DNA from: Clytia hemisphaerica
Lineage: Eukaryota; Cnidaria; Hydrozoa; Leptothecata; Clytiidae
Direction of reading: 5' to 3'
DNA length: 64,000 bases
NCBI GenBank assembly: GCA_902728285.1
Contig: CACVBU010000053.1
Span: 696,808-760,807, forward strand
Both the position numbers and the translations under genes were made by a program. Numbering within the stretch: position 1 is the stretch's first letter; the number at the start of each line of letters is the position of its first letter. The notes below the pieces were generated by a model. It saw only the letters and a program-made list of their open reading frames with translations. It ran no database searches and was not told where the DNA came from. Positions 10,313 through 31,921 of this stretch are shown piece after piece.

Positions 10313-12390
10313 TTAATGTATTATACTTCATTTTCATCATTATTCTTCTGATTTTTTTTTGGTTCTTTTTCCAGAACAGAAATTTTTAGATATTTCAAAC
10401 TTCAAGTATCGATATGATGAATTGCTATTTATGGCAAATTTAACCTAGACCAGGGTACTAAGAATGGCAGATGAGGGGTATGTGTGGACGGGACATAAAA
10501 AAGCTGACCCTGAGAGAGACTACTGTGTATCATGGCGTATGAATTTTACATATCAAGCTTTTTTGAAGAAAATTCGTTTCAGCTGCTGATTTTGGTCATT
10601 ACCATCTGTATGGTGGCCGAGCGTTGTCATGTTAAAGGTTCTGACCATAGTGAATTTTTTATATTGCCACGTACAAAATATAAATTTCTACTTGATGTAG
10701 CTAACAAAACTTTGACATGTTATACATTTTCTGTTAGGCCAATGGTCCTTGAGTCTGAAAATTTAAGAATTGCTATGAAAAAATTTGATGAAGAAGAAAA
10801 TGAAGACTTTTGCGAAGAAGAGTATTTCAACTTTGAAGAGCTTATTTTCGGCGAAGAAAAAATATTTTGAATTTTTTTTCCGGTAGATGGTGTATCTTTT
10901 ACCAAACTACAAATAGATTTTCGGAAAGTTTTTCTTAAAGCTTATTTGTCTCAAAATCTTATTTGTCTAAAAATCTTGAAAATAGTGCTTTTTGACCAAT
11001 TTTTCATCCCAACTTTTCACAGAAAAACAACCATAACTTTTGATGCATTAATTTAGAAAAATTTTCCGAAAAATTGAAAACAGTTCACTTCGCTGACAGT
11101 TTGAAAAAACTTTGAAACAAAAAGGTTAATTACCCATTAAAACAGTAGTAACATCACTTTTTATGAAGGAAGGTAATGCAACATTAACGTCTTTTTAAAG
11201 TTCATAGCGTCATTTTTGCTATTGAATTCTTAATTATTCTTAAGGAATTTAATTAAAAAGCAATTTATAAAAGTAATGCTTTGTTAAAAGTTTCAAAGAA
11301 CCTAAAACATAACTTTTATGTTCAAATACTAAAGTCAATTTTTCGACTATAGTCAGAGCCCTTAAAAAGGGAAAAAACAAAAAAAAAATATTTAAAAACA
11401 ATGTAAGAAGTTCCAGAAAGGAGAGATAGAAGCCATTTGTGAAATGCTTCAATTCTGATCCCACTAAAAATTAAGGTTGTACAAATCAATATAAAAGGCC
11501 GACGTGTCATTTTTTGTTTCCGGACATTTACTTAGTACGTAGTACACTTATCATTAAACAAGGAGGTCAACTAAAATCTTAAAATTAATAAGAGTCAAGC
11601 GTGGGTAGAGGGTATTGGCGGGAACTCATCCTTGTAAAGACACATCAAATATCATGATTTGACTTTACCCAGAGGAAACATTTAGGAAATTGGGTACTCT
11701 TTTGTGCATGCTCATTTTCCATTTTTCATCCCAAAATCACCTTTTTTTGACCCCACACATTTTTCTGAAAAAGTGTCAAAACCATTTTCTACAGTTTTCT
11801 AGGGGTTTTTGGGAAAATCACTTTATTTTCTTCTGGAGTACCAGCTTCCCTGCTTTTTCCACCCCTGTATAATTAAAATTGTTCAAAAAGGGCTACAAAC
11901 AACTACGCTCAATTGTAGTAGAAATTTTCATACTCCCAAAAGAAGTTAGAGAAACTGACCTTATATTTTTAATGGATATCTTTTGTTGTTGATCAAGAGA
12001 ATCTGCATGATTAGTGTGATGTGATGAAATTCTTTTGTTTTAAGGCTATCGTCTTATTATGTGCAACTTTTAAGGTATTCGTATTTTACATCTCTTAAGG
12101 GGGACTGAAATTAGATTTTTAATGTATTTTTGCGATCTTATTCTTTGTGAGAATTAAAAAGTTTCTTCTATTCTTCCTCGGACTTCTTTGAAATTTTCTG
12201 ATTTTTGTAACCCTTAGAGAGACTTTAAGGTGAAAAACCGACCTGTTTAAGGGATCTTCTCAAACATATAACCGAATTTCGGTAAAATGGTTTCGGTTAA
12301 ATTCGGCTTTTTAGCCGAATCGCTTCAGTAAAAAGTTTAACTAATTCGGTAAAAGTAATTATTGAATTTTATAGCAAAAAAATTTTTTTA
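10313..12390. other. AT-rich stretch without a supported gene
   Basis: Apart from the MITE fragment at 10448-10520 nothing is recognised. An ATG-initiated frame of 112 codons on + (10532-10870) has a hydrophobic segment near its start and a very acidic C-terminus (EEENEDFCEEEYFNFEE), but no family resemblance or splice context, so I do not call it a gene. Confidence 0.4.
10448..10520. mobile_element. MITE fragment related to 61265-61590
   Basis: The segment with GATGAGGGGTATGTGTGGAC and GACCCTGAGAGAGAC matches, in inverted orientation, the right end of the element at 61265-61590 (GAATGAGGGGTATGTACGGA on its complement). Only one end is present. Confidence 0.45.
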
Positions 12391-12533
12391 TAGCAAATTG
12401 ACGTTAGATTGCTGCTACCGCTACAATGCAACAACATCTTTTCGTCAATTTATATTTTTTTAAATGTAAAATACAAGATATATTGTACTCTTTTTAACCA
12501 ATCAGATTGCAGATATTTTTTGGATCGCCGATA
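12391..12533. repeat. Shared 142-bp repeat block, copy 2
   Basis: Direct near-identical copy of 5207-5348. It directly precedes the truncated GGACCTACC-family fragment. Confidence 0.8.
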
Positions 12534-12539
12534 ACAGTT

Positions 12540-13378
12540 GTTATACACATTAAAAAGTGGCTCAAGCAGTTTTTTTTTCAGAAAAAATGTTTTTGGTCGT
12601 AAAAATCAGATTTTCTTATTTGGGACCATTCAAAAAGTACGTACGCTCAAAAATGGCAAATTTTTTACTCCCCCTCCCCCCTTGTACGCTTTCGTACGCT
12701 TTATGTGTACCCCCCTTCAGCGTACGTACGCTTTTTAATACACCCCCCCCCCCCCCTACCAAAGTCGAAACTTTAAACTTTTGTAACAATAGAATATGTA
12801 GCTATCCAATTGTATTTATAACGAAGTCTCAAGAAATTAAAAGAATCTATAAGATGAACAAAAATACCAAAGGAGAAATGAAAAATAACAATCGCAAAAA
12901 CAATTTTTTGATGTGAAAATATTGCGTTTTTCTCTCAAAAAAGACAGTTTAAGAAAAATTACAAGCATACGTACTTCTCCTCAAGGGCCCCCTCCCCCCG
13001 TACGCTTTTGTACGCTTTTGGGAGTACCCCCCTCCCCCTCTCGAGCCTACGTACTTTTTGAATGGTCCCTTTGGGGAAATTCCCTTATGTTATTTTTAGG
13101 GAAAAAGGCATTTCTTGCAATTGGATTGGATTGGATATTTTTTTCTGATTTTCTGCATTTTGATGTAAAATAGTAATATTTAAAATCTCATGAAGCCCTA
13201 TTTTCAAAAAATAATTTTTTTGGGCAAATTTGGGCCAAAATGTGCCTAAAAATGGGGTTTTCTGGACTTTGTGTGAAATTACTTCATTAGTTTTTTCTAA
13301 TTTTTTGGACTGCACACTACACTTTACTCTCTTGCTATTTGTCCTATTCTTATCTGATTCTCATTATCAACTAGGTCC
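12540..13378. mobile_element. Truncated GGACCTACC-family element, interrupted by a MITE
   Basis: It carries the family's words AAGTGGCTCAAGCAGTTTT, GGGCAAATTTGGGCCAAAA and TTTTCTGGACTTTGTGTGAA, and ends at CTAGGTCCATTCAGCATGTT, matching the right end of the copy at 62234-63919. The left end is missing. The element at 12622-13069 splits it. Confidence 0.7.
12622..13069. mobile_element. 448-bp MITE with GGGACCATTCAAAAAGTACG ends
   Basis: The ends GGGACCATTCAAAAAGTACG and its inverted copy at 13048-13069 are near perfect for 22 bp. The interior is full of GTACGCTTT/CGTACG words and C-runs. Both flanks share TTT, and comparison with intact family copies (TCGTATTTTGGGGAAATT) reconstructs an empty site with a 3-bp duplication. 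Confidence 0.75.
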
Positions 13379-13549
13379 ATTCAGCATGTTGCTTGTCTTT
13401 ATTGGACCCAAATTATAAAACCACGTAGGTGGTAAATCTGATAATTTATGGAAAGCTAGCAAAATGATTAAATGTACATTCAATCATTCTGTGAGCATTG
13501 GTTCGATAGCTCTCATTCGTTCTGACATGTATTTTCGCTATTCTGAGAA

Positions 13550-13640
13550 TACGCTATATTCTGGAACTGCACTAGAGAGCCAACGACCTCAAACCCGTCT
13601 TACCAATCCACTGAGCCCTTGCGACATACAGGTCAATTGC
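13550..13640 (-). repeat. Possible tRNA-derived SINE relic
   Basis: On the minus strand, GGGCTCAGTGGATTGGTAAGA resembles a Pol III A box and GGGTTTGAGGTC a degenerate B box, about 15 bp apart, which is closer than in a true tRNA. No cloverleaf could be folded by eye. Confidence 0.25.
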
Positions 13641-13873
13641 GCAGGCCGCCCTCTCTGAACGCCTCCCCTTTAGCGTTACACATTGATCGAATCCACCCTT
13701 ATGATGTTTTGGTTTGCAACTCAAACAAGTACAAATCAATTCACCAAGAGTGCTCAATGGTTGCATGCATAACACAACCAGGGCGAAATCGTACGATTTA
13801 AAAAAAAGGGCAAAATCGTACGATTTAAAAAAAAAAAGTGGACAAGAATCAATTTAGTACTGTCTGTTTCATC

Positions 13874-14026
13874 CAGTGTTGCAACTTTTCTGTCTGTAGA
13901 CGGATATCCGTCCAGTTGAGATACAAATATATCATTTCTGTCTTGCCAGTAAGAGGGTTTTTGGTTCAAATGACCATCTAATCCTAAGATTTCCGTCCAT
14001 ATTCACAAAACCTAGTTGCAACACTG
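13874..14026. mobile_element. 153-bp MITE with 6-bp target-site duplication, copy 2
   Basis: Same family and orientation as 5908-6059, with a few differences across the length and the same CAGTGTTGCAACT ends. The flanks TTCATC (13868-13873) and TTCATC (14027-14032) form a perfect 6-bp duplication of a different sequence from copy 1. Confidence 0.88.
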
Positions 14027-14831
14027 TTCATCTTTTACGAATCATCAGCTAATTTGTTGAAAAACTACATACTTCTCAAACATGCACTTTTGACTGAAAA
14101 TTCCTAACCTGAAAATAATTTTTCCAAACTTGGTTTCCAATGTTCTGAAAGTTTAAGATTTTTGATTGAATTGTCTCATTTGAAGGTTGGAAAAATAAGT
14201 TCTGATGCTATCAAGCTGTTCAAAGGATACACTTAAACTAACGAGTTCGAGGATTGGCATATCCCAATCCGAGAAATTTTATTTCCTTGAGAAATCATAT
14301 TTCCTGATCCAAAGAAAGCACAAAACAAAGCAATCAACTCAAGTCATGAATTTAGATCATATAATGTAAATACATAGTTCGTGATATTAAATTTGCTTTC
14401 CCTAGCTTGCAGAGAGTAATCATGTAAAAAGCATGCGATACCCCTTTTCCCGACCCACCAATAATCCTTATGCAATTCTGAATGTGCAACTGGAAACTTA
14501 AAAATACTAGTTTTCCACGTGTGGAAATCCGTTATCATTTATACTTTGGTTTATAATACACTTCCAAAATGGGAAAATAAGTTTTCCTAATTTATCTTAG
14601 AAACCCAAACTAATGTAATCGAATAATAAATCCTCATCTGAAAATCGACAATCCCTAAAAAACTAGGGAATCTACGATTTTTTTTCCTGTGTTAAAGTGT
14701 TAGAAGTGGCGACAGTTTTCTAGAAATTTCAACAGGTCTTTGATGGGTCTGAATCAAATCCAATCAGCGATGAAATAAGAAATACTGTGAGATTCAATTA
14801 ATAATGAATAATTGTTTGTTTTCGTTTTCAG

Positions 14832-26022
<11,191 letters not shown>

Positions 26023-26755
26023 TGAATTTGTTACCATTGGTTTTGGTTGGTCGAGAGTTGATGAACGTTGAACGTTTTTGGAGAAATTGTTCCTGTGATG
26101 ATGTGACTTTTGTGAGAACGTTTAATCGGACATTTCGAAAAGTGAAGAAAAACAAGAGACTGATTGTTAAACAAACTGGTGTATTGAAACAATATGTTCT
26201 AACAAACTTTGTAAAATGGAAAAAGATTGTATTTCATTTTCTATTGGCTTGTACGTTCTTTAAAATTCCTTAGCTTTCTCCCTGATCATTTTTTGATACA
26301 TGAACCTGCTTTTTAACGTTCACTATTTTACAAACACCGAACTGAGTGACAAGATACTCGTAAATTTCCGCTTACAATGAGAAACCATCAAGTAATTCAG
26401 ATGAATTGATTACAATTAATTCGATGAAGCAATTTAAATTTAATGTTAGTGAATATACTGTAGGACTATTTGTTCATCCCTTTTGTATCTAACATTTACC
26501 GGTATCGATATAGAAGGTGTATTTTAGTTTAAAACACCAGAGGGAACTTTTAAAAGATTTTAACATAGTTGAAGATTTAGATATATTTAAAACACGAGGT
26601 ATGTCCAATGGTTATCATGAATAGACAATTGTAGTGTAACTTCAATATGAAAAAGATACATGTTTTTATTTCAAAACGAAAAATCTGAATCTGATCTCTT
26701 CCTTCAGAAAAGTTGAATTTTTGATTCGACAACATTGAGAAGAAAGTCACTTTTT
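26023..26755 (+). other. SRPK 3' UTR and flank
   Basis: No second gene is seen. No canonical AATAAA was found between the stop and 26755. Confidence 0.4.
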
Positions 26756-26762
26756 GGACCTA

Positions 26763-26972
26763 CCCCTGGTGGGGGGGGTGTGGGGGGGGTGGGGGGGGGG
26801 GTGGGTTGTTGTGGTTGGGGGGGGTGGTGGTGGGGTGTTGGGGGGGGGGGTGTGGGGGGGGGGTGGGGGGGGGGGGGGGGGTTGGGGGTTGGGTGTGGGG
26901 GGGGGGGGGGGTGGGGGGTGGGGTGTGGGGTGGTGTGGGTGTGGGTGGGGGTTGGTTTGGGTTTGGGGGGGG
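26763..26972. repeat. G/T-only tract, about 205 bp
   Basis: G homopolymer runs broken by T, with no A or C over about 200 bp. It replaces the GGTGGAGGTCC segment seen after the left end of other family copies. Three-frame open reading results from the lack of A, since every stop codon needs an A. Confidence 0.9.
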
Positions 26973-27213
26973 TCCGTCGTCCAGTTCCGTCCGTTCCGTT
27001 ACCACTTTTCGCGAGAGGAATCATCGGAATCCTTTGATTTGGTTACAAAGTTTGCAAAAACGGTTTGGTGGCCCAAAATTGTGACGGAGCTCGATTTTCG
27101 AATACAAATTTTTTTGGGCAAATTTTGGGCGCCAAAACGGCAATAAAAAACGGGGTTTTTGGACTTTGCGGTGAAAATGGATAATTAATTTTTTCTGATT
27201 TTGTCATGAAAGT

Positions 27214-29317
27214 AGGTTGGGGGGGTGGTGGGTTGGGGGGGGGGGGGTGAGTGGGGGGGGGTGTGGGGGGGGGGCTGGGTGTGGTGTGGGGGGTTGTGGG
27301 TGTGGGGGGTGTTGTGGGGGGGCGGGGGTTTGGGGGGGGGCTGGGGGGGGGGGGGGGGCGTTGGGGGGTGGGGGTGGGGGGGCGGTGCGGGTGTTGGGGG
27401 GGGGGGGGGGTGGGGGGGGTTGGGGGGGCGGCGGTGGGTGTTTGTGGTGGGTTGGGGTGGGGGGGTGGGGGGGGGGGGGGGGGGGGTGGTGGGGTGGGGG
27501 GGGGGGTGGGGGGGGGGGGGTGGGGGTCGGGGGGGTTGTTTGGTGGTTGTGGTGGGTTTGGTGGGGTTTTGTGGTGTGGGTGGGTGGGTGGTGGGGTTGG
27601 GTGGGGGGGGGGGGTGGGGTGGGGGGGGGTGGGGGGCGGGGGTGGGGGGGGTGGGGCGGGTGGGTGGTGGGGGGGGTTGTGGTGGGGGTGGGGTGGGGGG
27701 GTGGGTGGTGTGGGGGTGGGGGGGTGTGGGGGGGGGGTGGGGTGTGGGGGGGGTGTGTGGGTGGGTGGGGGGTGGGTGGGGGTGGGGGGTGGTGGGGGTT
27801 GTTTTGGGTTGGTTGTGGGGTTGTGGGGGGGGGGGGTGGTGTGGGGGGTTGTGGGTTGGTGGGGCTGTGTGGGGGTTTGGTTGTTGGGGGGGGTGGGTGG
27901 GGTGGGTGGTGGGTTGGTGGGTGGGGTGGGTGGGTGGGGGTGGGTGTGGGGGTGTTTTGTTTGGTGGGGGTGTGGGTGGGGTGTGGCGGGGGGGGGGGGC
28001 GGTGGGGGGGGGGGTTGGTGGGGGTTGGGGGTGGGTGTGGTGTTTGTGGTTGGGGGGTTGGGGGGGGGTGGGGGGGGGGGGGTGTTGGGGGGGGGTGTTG
28101 GGGTGGGTGCGGGGGGTGGTGGGGGGTGGGGTGTGTGGGGTTGGGGGGGTGGTGTGGGGGGGGGTGTGGTGGGGGGCGGGGGGGGGGGGGGGGGGGGGTG
28201 TGGGTTGGGGGGGGTGGGGGGGGGGTGTGTTGGGTGGTGTGGGGGGGTGGGTGGGGGTGGTGTGGGTGGTTGGTCGGTGGGGTGTTGGGGGGTGTGTGGG
28301 GGTGGGGGGGGGTGGTGGGTGGTTTTTGGGGGGTGGGGGGGTTGGGGGGGGGGTGGGTGGGGGTGGGGTGTGTTGGTGTGGGGGCGGTGGGGGGGTTGGG
28401 GTGGGGGGTGGGGGCGTGGGTGGGGGGGGGGGCTGTGGGGGGGGGGGGGTGGGGGCGGGGGGGCTGTGTGGTTGGGTGGCGGGTGGTGGGGGGGGGGTGG
28501 GTGGGGGTGGGGGTGGGTGGTGGGGTGGGGGTGTTGGGTGGGTTTGTGGGTGGGTGTGGTGTGGGGGGGGGGTGTGGTGGGTTGGGCGTGGTGGGGGGGT
28601 GGGGGGGGGGGTGTGGGTGTTGGGGTGTGGGGTGGGGGTGGGTGGCGGGGGGGGGTGGGGTGTTTGGGGTTTTGGTGGGGGGGGGGGGTTGGGTGGTTTT
28701 GCGGGGGGGGTGGGTTTGTGGGGGGGGGGGTGGTGGGGGGCCCGGGGGTGTGGGGTGGCGGGGTGGGGGTGGTGGTTGGGTGGGGGGGGGGGTGGGGGGG
28801 GGGGGGGTGGGGGGGGTGTTGTGTGGGGGGGTGTGGGGGGTGGTTTGGTGGGGGGGGGGGTGGGGTGGGGTGGGTGGTTTGTGCGGTGTGGGGTGGGGTG
28901 GGGGGTGTGGGGGGGTGGGGGTTTGTTGTGGGTTTTGGGGGGTGGGGGGGGGGGTTGGTGTTTGGGGGGGGGGTGGGGGGTGGGGGGGGTGGGGGGGTGT
29001 GTGGGGGGGGGGGGTGGGGGTGGGGGTGGGGGGTGGGTGTGTGGGGTGTTTTGGGGGTGTGGGTGGTTGGGGGGGGTGGGGGTGGTGGTGGGTGGGGGGG
29101 GTGGGGGGGGGTGTGGGCTGTGGGGGGTGGTGTGGTGGGGGGGGCTTTGGGGTGTGTTGGGGGGGGGTTTGGGTTTGTTGGGGGGGGGGGGGGGGGTTTG
29201 TGGGGGGGGGGGGGGGGTGGGTTGGTGGTGGGGTGGGGGGGGTGTTGGGTGGGGGGGGGTGGGGTTGTGGTGTGGTTGGGTGTGGTGGGTGTTGGGGGGC
29301 GGGGGTGTTGGGTGGGT
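27214..29317. repeat. G/T tract, about 2.1 kb, almost without A
   Basis: Long G runs broken by T, with scattered C. It sits where other copies have only GGG in AAAGTAGGGTACCA. No fixed period is visible, so it is not a regular satellite. The + strand would have very high G-quadruplex potential. It may be a genuine expansion or an assembly/consensus artefact. Confidence 0.9.
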
Positions 29318-30598
29318 ACCATCAAGTAAAAGATGGCTCAAGCCGATTTTTGCAAAAAAATTTTTTGGCTTAAAAAACGAATGTTCAAAGAATCACTATT
29401 AATAAGCATACATCAATGTTCTTAATCAAATTACTCAATTTCTTTATGGATAGATTTTTTTTTGCTCATAGGTTACTTTTGAAGAATATGTGTGTTTAGA
29501 CATGAAATTTTGTTGCTTGGCGTGTTTTTACAGAAAACTGGCCAAGTTCCATATTTTTTTTAAAGCACATATCAATTACTTAGGTATTCAGCTTTTCTCG
29601 AGATTGCTTTCATTCTTTAAGACTTTTCACAAAGATGATAACTATAAACCCTCGAATGTGACGGAGCCCAACTTTCAAAAAAAAAATGTTTTTGGGCAAA
29701 TTTGGGCCAAATAACGGCTAAAGCGGGCTTTTGGACTTTGTAAAAAATTGGATCATTGATTTTTTCTGATTTTTTGCATGGAAGTAGGGTTACCATCATA
29801 GGTTAAAGATGGCTTAGGGAGATGCAAAAAAATTTTTGGCTCAAAAAACGCTGTTATCTATAAGAATCACTATTAATAAGCATACATTAATGTTCTTAGT
29901 CAAATTACTCAATTTTTTTATGAGATAGATGTTTTTTTTGCTCATGAGGGCTTATTTTTGAAGCATATGACGTGTGTTTAGACATGAAATTTTGGTTGCT
30001 TGGCGTGTTTTTAATGAAAAACTGGCCAAATTCGATATTTTTTTATAAGCACATTATCAATTACTTAGGTATTAGCTTTTCTCGAGATTGGCTCTTTCAT
30101 TCTTTATGATTTTTTGCACAAAGATGCATAACTATAAACCCTCGAATGTGACTGAGCCCGATTTTCGAAAAAAAAATGTTTTTGGGCAAATTTGGGCCAA
30201 AAAACGGCTAAAAAAATGGGTTTTTGGACATTGTGAAATATTGGATCGTTGTTTTTTTCTGATTTTTTGCATGAAAGTAGGTAAAAGATGAGTCAAGCAG
30301 ATTTTTGTAAAAAAACTTTTCAGCTCAGAAAATGCATCTTTAACTATAAGAATCACTATTAATAAGCATACATCAATGTTCTTAGCCAAATTACTCAATT
30401 TTTTGATGAGATAGATGTCTTTTTATGCTCACGAAGTCTTGAATATAAAAGAATATTTCAAGAGCATGAAATTTTGGTTTCCAAACGTTTTTTTTATAAG
30501 AAATAAACGACTAATTTTAATAAATTGTCACTATTTGTGTTCTGAATGATTGTTTAACGTTCATGCTCACGTAGATATCAATTATATATGTGTTAAAT

Positions 30599-31273
30599 CA
30601 TAGAGGTATAAAGAAAAACAGGAGTTGAATGTGTCGGTAATTGGTCGTTAAAGTCTTTTGATTTCTTTTATAAAATGTATCAAAAGAAATTCTAAGCTCG
30701 CCCGATGAAATAAGACTTTTTAGTAGAACTCAAGTTTGCTATGAACATTGTAATAATCAGTATTGAAGATTCTCGCCTTTTAATATACGAAAATTAGATA
30801 AAAATTCGTCCACGAAGCAAGTTTATGTTCCATTTCGCTATCCGTTCAATTTTGTTTTGAAAATATATTTTCTCAAGCCAGAAAATGAAAAGTTCTTTAT
30901 AAGCACACACGATTTCAGACTCAATCTGTAGACATAAAGTCGCTGGAGAATTTTGGAGGAAAGTATCAAGCAATAGAGTTCACCTTAAGGAAAACATTGA
31001 TCGAAAAATCTTATCATTTGATGAAGGATTGCCAAGTTTACAGGCCTTTTTTTAGTCCAAATATTTTCTTACACTGATGTCAGAAACAATGAATCTCGTC
31101 TCATCTAATTTCTAAAGCTTAAATGAGCCAATAGGATTTCACCTATGGATAAAAGAGCTCATTAAAAATGCACGATATATGAGATTATGAGCATGCATAC
31201 ATCGTAACTTTTTTAATCGTAGGGCGAGCTTGGTTACAATAGCATACTTCTCCTGTTTCTTTATACCTCCATG
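30599..31273. mobile_element. 675-bp TIR element nested in the GGACCTACC element
   Basis: The ends CATAGAGGTATAAAGAAAAA and TTTCTTTATACCTCCATG are inverted repeats with a few differences. The flanks are GTTAAAT (30592-30598) and GTTAAAT (31274-31280), and the copy at 53186-54705 shows the uninterrupted site (GTGATAAATGCATAA). A 7- or 8-bp duplication fits a hAT-like origin. Confidence 0.78.
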
Positions 31274-31298
31274 GTTAAATGCATAACCAGGTAGGTCC

Positions 31299-31911
31299 TT
31301 AAAAGTATCACTTGTTAATTTTTTTTCTTCCGTAAATCAATCATTTCGTCGTATCATTGATATTTTTAAACAGTTTTGTCAACATAATCACTGATAAATG
31401 GCAATTTGATTAGAGCAGTAATTTCGTTCTCTTTTGTTTTTTAATAATGCAATGCTTGCTAAATACGTTGCCTTCACATTTAGATACATTTTAACAGGGT
31501 ACTGTGGTGAAGTTTGAATGTTTTTAAAAATAACAAAGACACGTTTGTAATCTATCGCTTACAGATGGTTAGTGCAGTTTATCTTTCTTTTCAAATTATC
31601 AAATATTTAAAATTCTAGTCAAAATGATGTTTTTAAGCGGAAGTTTTTTTACTCCTTCATTAACTGTAAGATACAATCTTATTCAATTTCATTTTCATCT
31701 ACGTCAAAGTAATCAAACCATAAAGTTAATCGAAGCATTCTGTAGTTTACCAACACTCACTGGCCGTAAGAATGCATTACGAGATAATAGTCATAATATT
31801 TTTACAGAAAGTTAATTACTTTAGAGGCGGATACTTCTTAATTATCCTACTCACCGCCGTTTTAAACAAATATCTAACATTTTCATTATTGTGCATATTT
31901 TTCTCAATAGA
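31299..31911 (+). other. Upstream region of the receptor gene
   Basis: No gene. An acceptor-like TTTTCTCAATAG ends at 31911, implying an upstream untranslated exon or trans-spliced leader; no upstream exon or promoter motif was recognised. Confidence 0.35.
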
Positions 31912-31921
31912 CTGTCATTTG

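Larger units (their letters stand above)
13379..14831. other. Upstream/intronic sequence of the SRPK gene
   Basis: No coding frame recognised. It holds a possible tRNA-like SINE relic (13550-13640) and MITE copy 2 (13874-14026). The SRPK first exon, expected to hold only a few codons by analogy with vertebrate SRPK1/2, was not found and may lie here or further upstream. Confidence 0.4.
26756..31298. mobile_element. GGACCTACC-family transposon with two G/T tracts and a nested insertion
   Basis: It starts GGACCTACC (26756) and ends GGTAGGTCC (31290-31298). The interior contains family units with GTGACGGAGC, TTTTGGGCAAATTTGGGCC and TTTTTGGACTTTGTG near 27080, 29660 and 30150. Other copies are at 53186-54705, 62234-63919 and, truncated, 12540-13378. 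No transposase is visible in any copy, so it is non-autonomous. Two runs of family sequence are replaced by G/T-only DNA. Confidence 0.7.

Noticed and set aside
10532-10870. 112-codon ORF with acidic tail
   Set aside because: No recognisable domain, AT-rich surroundings, no splice or poly(A) context; kept only as a note.
13550-13640. Intact tRNA gene on the minus strand
   Set aside because: A and B box spacing and sequence are off, and no cloverleaf could be drawn; listed only as a possible SINE relic.
27043-29402. Open frames of about 700 codons on both strands (Gly/Trp/Val-rich and Pro/His/Thr-rich)
   Set aside because: They lie in the G/T tract; stop codons need A on one strand and T paired to A on the other, so openness is forced by composition.
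31772-31921. Upstream extension of the receptor ORF to ATG 31772
   Set aside because: The added 50 residues look like translated intron, and a good splice acceptor ends at 31911 just before the ATG at 31922.
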